Positions 59,821-64,000 of a DNA stretch of 64,000 bases are shown here, piece after piece. Position numbers and translations under genes: made by a program. Source of the DNA: Ceriagrion tenellum (lineage: Eukaryota > Arthropoda > Insecta > Odonata > Coenagrionidae). Position 1 is the first letter of the stretch. Every line of letters starts with the position of its first letter. A model generated the notes under the pieces. It ran no database searches. It saw only the letters and a program-made list of their open reading frames with translations, and was not told the origin of the DNA. The DNA lies in assembly GCA_963169105.1 (NCBI GenBank), contig OY720638.1, positions 11,518,749 through 11,582,748 of the forward strand. Direction: 5' to 3'.

Positions 59821-59892
59821 TTTCCACAGAGAAAAAATCATCCGCCTTGACCGGGATCCCGGTCAAGGCGGATGATTTTTTCTCTGTGGAAA
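59821..59892. repeat. perfect 72-bp palindrome
   Basis: 36 bp on each side of the centre (59856/59857, inside GGGATCCC) are exact reverse complements with no spacer. The half-site TCCCGGTCAAGGCGGATGAT followed by TTTTTCTCTGTGG resembles the sequence after the B box of the SINE-like repeat at 60.9 kb (CACGGTCAAGGCAAATGATT). Confidence 0.97.
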
Positions 59893-60579
59893 TTCGCTCA
59901 GGTAAGAGGATTGTTCGCATCGAATATTTTGTTCACGAACCGTTCATTCATCATCATACTTATCTTTTATTGAGCATTTCAATCAATAACTCCGCATCGT
60001 TTGAGTGAACGAATTGCAGGCAATATTCATAACTGACTTTCTATTGGATAAGCCACAACTTGTCCTAACGATATTGAGAAGCCATCTTAGCTCCTTCTTG
60101 GTGTGAGCTGATTTAGAGAAATGGGAGTCCTAATGGTGAGAGGGTATACAATGGAGGGAATGAAGCGATATTTTCTTCCCTCACTACGATTCATTTTGTC
60201 AACCAAATGTTAAAAGCAGTTCGGGTAGTTTGAGCGAGACTTTTCTCTAGTCATAATAGACACCCTATTCAATTTTTAAACTTGAATTGAAGCCACTGTA
60301 AGAAGTCTGAATGAAATATTGTTCAATAAAGACGAAACATTTCTTTTTGAATTGCTGAAATGCTCAATAATGAACTAATTATGCATATATAAGGTTTTAA
60401 CTTGACTCATTTTTTGTATGCCATACGCTGAAAATGCCCTCGCGACCAAAGATTGTTTTAGCGATTCTGTACGAATCACTGCAGCGAGTAATTGACTTAT
60501 TATAACAAATAGTTGAGAAGGTATACAAACTACTTTAATTAATTAATGACGAGTTCCATGGATAAGAAATTACTTACTT

Positions 60580-60780
60580 TTTAAGTAAAAAGCCTCTGTA
60601 CTGCATTTCCCATGGATAGCGGCGGGTGTTTTTCTTGGAAATATCTCGAAAGTATTATGGAAAGCGAATAAAACTCTGCTGTCATTGAAAAGATGAGAGC
60701 ATTTTAAGGGAGCACTGCGTGATTTGGGAAGGGCATAATCTTGAGGGACATCTGAGAGTGAGGCAAAAGACATTTGGGAT
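60580..60780 (-). repeat. diverged interspersed repeat, copy B
   Basis: Partner of 52264-52455; shares TTTCCCATG, GGAAATATCTCG and the following T-rich block at moderate divergence. Located just left of a tRNA-like SINE remnant. Confidence 0.5.
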
Positions 60781-60892
60781 AGACGGTAGATGCTGACGGA
60801 TTGATACCGGGGAAAGATTTTTGATCGCGTATTTAAGGAAGTGGGCGCATGGAAAAAAAGGGAGTGCAATGGGAAAGTGCGGAATTACACCG

Positions 60893-60985
60893 ATAAAAAA
60901 TCATTTGCCTTGACCGTGACTAGAACCCGCATCCTTCGATAGAGCGCCGAATGCTTAAATGAGTCGAGATACCGAGGAGTCCCTC
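60893..60985 (-). repeat. degenerate tRNA-derived SINE
   Basis: On the minus strand: a tRNA-like CATTCGGCGCTCTATCGAAG, a B-box-like GCGGGTTCTAGTCACG (about 60914-60929), then GGTCAAGGCAAATGATTTTT. The A box is poor. The tail matches one arm of the palindrome at 59821-59892, placing both in one repeat family. Confidence 0.5.
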
Positions 60986-61460
60986 TGACCTATAAGTTTC
61001 TCAGCGAGGAATTTCGCACTTGCAGGTGAATCCGCAGAGGTACTCCCGGGAATAGTGCCGGTATCACAAAATACAGCAACGAGAGAGACTTTCATGGTTT
61101 AGTCAAGGAAGGCGTTTGGTATAATAGGTTTCATGAGGGATTTACTTGCTATGAGTCTCTGAGAAACTCCCTGAGAGAAGGAACGAGTAAAAAATCAGGA
61201 GGAAGGAGAGCGTTTTACAGGAGGAGGAGGAATGGAAGTAATTTCACGGTGTGTATTTCTGTTTATCAGCGAGTTTAAAATGGACAGAAGTTGTTGAAAT
61301 GAAATATCGGCATTAGCGAGAAGTAAAAGAGAAAAGGTGAAGGAGGGAAAGAGGATACAAAATATGTGGCGTATTGAGAGGAATGTGTCGAAAGGAGTGA
61401 ATGTGGTAAAGCCAAATTGTAATCAAGATGTAATCGAAAACAAATTATTGGATGGCACTG

Positions 61461-61517
61461 CTCCAAGTATATGTGTTCATACGGTAAAATGAACCGTATG
61501 AACACATATACTTGGAG
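61461..61517. repeat. perfect 25-bp stem hairpin with 7-nt loop
   Basis: Left arm 61461-61485 (CTCCAAGTATATGTGTTCAT then ACGGT), loop AAAATGA, right arm 61493-61517 is its exact reverse complement. Pairing stops abruptly on the outside. Confidence 0.97.
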
Positions 61518-64000
61518 TAATATAAATGATACGAGAATATTTGAAAGTTCTCGTATTAATTAACACACAGTTATGACTTGAATTTAGGGCGCGGAATTCA
61601 AAATTAGAGCAAAAATCTTATGTAAACTCATGTTTCCCCTTGGAAAATTTTCTAACCACTATTATAATAATGAGAAATGTATTATTTTGCATTTAGATGA
61701 AAATCTCTGCAAACTATGTCGAAGTATATTTCAAGTGCCATGGGCTACGTGTTAAAATAGCATTAAAATGTCTAGAAACCAACTGGGAAACATACAATTG
61801 TTTCGCCTTCATGTATACATATTACCAATAAGGAAACGTATGAAAAGTTTCACGCAAATTTTTACTTGGGACTGGAACAAAAATCGCTCCAATCGCTTTA
61901 AAGGATGTGAGGATATGAAACATTCACCGAGAGGGCCGAGGCTGAGGTTGGGAGAGGCCATTTTAACAAAATCGGGAAGTGCTCAGTCGAAACCTTCCGT
62001 TTCGGTAGCTTGAACGAGGTTTTTCCTCAGTCATTATGGATTAATCGATAATTATTTTGAAATTTGCAAGAAGTATCCAGGAAATATTGTAAATATTTTT
62101 CACTATCAAATGCCAGGAAATATATAATCCTCTACGCGAAAGGAGATGGTAGGGCATGCTAGGGCTAATACTAAAAAATGAGGATAATAGCTACTAAATT
62201 CCATAGCCTTCTTCCTAACCGATAACGAAAGAAGTGGATCGATTAGAAACAGCTGAGATAAGATAAACTTTTGAAATAATTGTTAGCTGGTTATAAAAAT
62301 ACTTTTAATAAAGACGGCTAAAGATCTATTCCCAATCCTTAGATTGTATCGTGAGGAATAAACTATAATTCAACTCTTGGTATTGAATAAAAAAAATGCT
62401 AACTTGAATTCCGCAAATTTTACCACACCATTGCATCCTGCTGGTAGGTTTCTGATGAGTCATAATGTATTAAAACTACTAACTTAACAGAGAGGTGAAG
62501 TTAACAGTTTGTTTTAACCACATGTGACGTATCTTGTCTATGAACTGCCTTAAAAACATCAATATCGACAAAATACAAACATTTTAGGTGATGCACGTGA
62601 TATAAAGGAATTAAGTCAATTGAACGTTCTATAACATCGAAGGAGGGAATACTGAATCGGTGAATGAGTTGGTGGTTGATTGTATCGCGTCTGAGAGTAG
62701 CCTTTAGAGCTTTAAAGGCCGCATCCAAAGACATTTGCCCAGCGAAAGCAGTGAAACTCGCTCACACAACTCCCCCGATGAAAGTCCACTGCGCGGATGA
62801 GATGACTACTAGTGTTTTGATTCAGACTGAGTGGAGTTACTAAGCTAACCCAATTTGCTTGAACATACTCCAGACATCAATGGAACATATCTCGTAGAAA
62901 GGGACGGTCAAAAAAGAGAAAGTAAAGATAGCAGCCTACCGATATGCTAAACAATGCTAATTAGGGATGCACGTTCTAAAAAGCGTGGACGCATTCATTA
63001 ACGGAGAGGGAAAGAGCAATCTAATTACAATCTGTTGAATCATCCAAGCATGTAAAAGAAACAGCCTCTTTAGAACGGTTCCTAAAAGAGGGGTTTATGT
63101 AGGCTGATTGTTAATAGGAAAATTGGGTGGAATACAAATGACTTTTTCGACTTTCTTCGGCTCGAAGATGAAATAAGTTATTATTTTGCAATTCATCGGG
63201 TGAAGACAAATGAAATAGATGCTCATACTCTTTAAATATAAACTTTGAGGTACATAGCCGAAGATAATGAAATATTCACAAAAAACACTTGGTAAAACAA
63301 ATGGCAGAAGCCAAATATACTCGGAGTACCACTCAGATCAGAGGACAATAAATCCATACGGAGCGCAATACTACAAAGAAGAGCTGAATACTCACTAAAA
63401 CGCAATAAATTTGCTATTAGCACTGCAAGATATATATTCAAAGGAAATATTCTACATGGAAGGCCAATAGTGAAGTACATGGTTGAGTCCAGCTAAGAAA
63501 CATTTATAAAAGAAGAAATATCACCATGTTTTCGATGAACAGACAAGAAGCGGAGGCAAGCATCAGGAGATGAAAAACCAATGACGTCTATTCTTTGATT
63601 GTTTAGGTGGCAAAGTGATTTTTTTAAGAACCGGAATGATTCAATGAATTTTTCTTTGCAAATTGGCTGAGACAGACTGGTACTCGGGAGAGCGGCCTTT
63701 ATCATCTTGTTGCCCTCACCTCAAATTCTTAAAGCTAGGGGATTACGTATCATCCAAGACGATTTATAGTCATAATCGTAGACTGTGATAATATCTGGGA
63801 ATGGGTTAGCCGCAACATACAATACAATCCTTTGACAATAAATTTCTTTATAGATCATTCCTCTAACATCAGCTCTAAGTCTATTACCTCTGATTTTTAC
63901 TCAATCTATTTGAAGATGTCCTCAAAATTCAATAACTGATTGAAACTTTCGCGGACCATTGAATACGTAAAAAAATCTTTTGTGGATATATTTCCGCGTA
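61518..64000. other. no gene recognised
   Basis: AT-rich DNA with short open frames (for example 62501-62734 and 63493-63705, minus) that show no recognised motif. Probably intronic or upstream DNA of forked. Confidence 0.4.

Overview
This window looks like repeat-rich nuclear DNA from an arthropod, most likely an insect. The evidence is two spliced genes with GT-AG introns, one intron of about 10 kb and another of about 11 kb, tRNA-derived SINE-like repeats, and mobile elements typical of animal genomes: Penelope-like elements, hAT, Ty1/copia, Gypsy-type LTR and non-LTR elements. No species is assigned. All gene identities come from reading translations by eye; no database search was run.

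Host genes. (1) Minus strand, 5941-6572: the first three coding exons of an SFT2-family Golgi vesicle-transport membrane protein. Their phases join exactly; the exon for the usual C-terminal end was not found. (2) Minus strand, 28541-56451: the 3' part of a forked/espin-family actin-bundling gene. Seven coding exons with fully compatible phases encode about 670 residues, from an acidic/serine-rich region through two proline tracts, a WH2-like segment, a coiled coil and the espin-type WKRQ module to a conserved C-terminus. One intron (41850-52606) appears to be GC-AG. The N-terminal exons lie beyond the right edge.

Mobile DNA, left to right. A BED-finger hAT remnant and a SINE lie near 1.3-2.0 kb. 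A truncated Gypsy-type element with a tRNA-Ser primer-binding site is at 7.6-8.2 kb. A hAT transposase 3' end with a GAGACGAGAC subterminal array is at 8.3-9.17 kb. Half of a second hAT family (hAT-B) is at 9.17-10.24 kb. A 3.4-kb inverted-terminus element (10446-13861) contains a 1.35-kb inverted-terminus element, which in turn contains a foldback. A decayed plus-strand Penelope-like element (about 13.86-17.7 kb) is split by a complete 2265-bp hAT-B copy with a perfect 8-bp target duplication. At 18837-23246 lies a minus-strand Penelope-like element with an uninterrupted 933-codon RT plus GIY-YIG frame, in a partial tandem (pseudo-LTR) arrangement. A second Penelope family fragment and a (TA)n-rich unit with a hammerhead-ribozyme-like core follow (23.4-24.3 kb). 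The forked intron at 28.8-39.2 kb holds two decayed non-LTR copies in opposite orientations and a rearranged copia element.

The most unusual feature is the recurrence of a hammerhead-like core (C/U-U-G-A-N-G/A-A, hairpin, GAAA) in two Penelope contexts and in two unrelated-looking foldback elements. It sits beside a structurally young-looking Penelope tandem. The right third (42-64 kb) is mostly intronic or intergenic DNA with palindromes, including a perfect 72-bp palindrome and a perfect 25-bp-stem hairpin.
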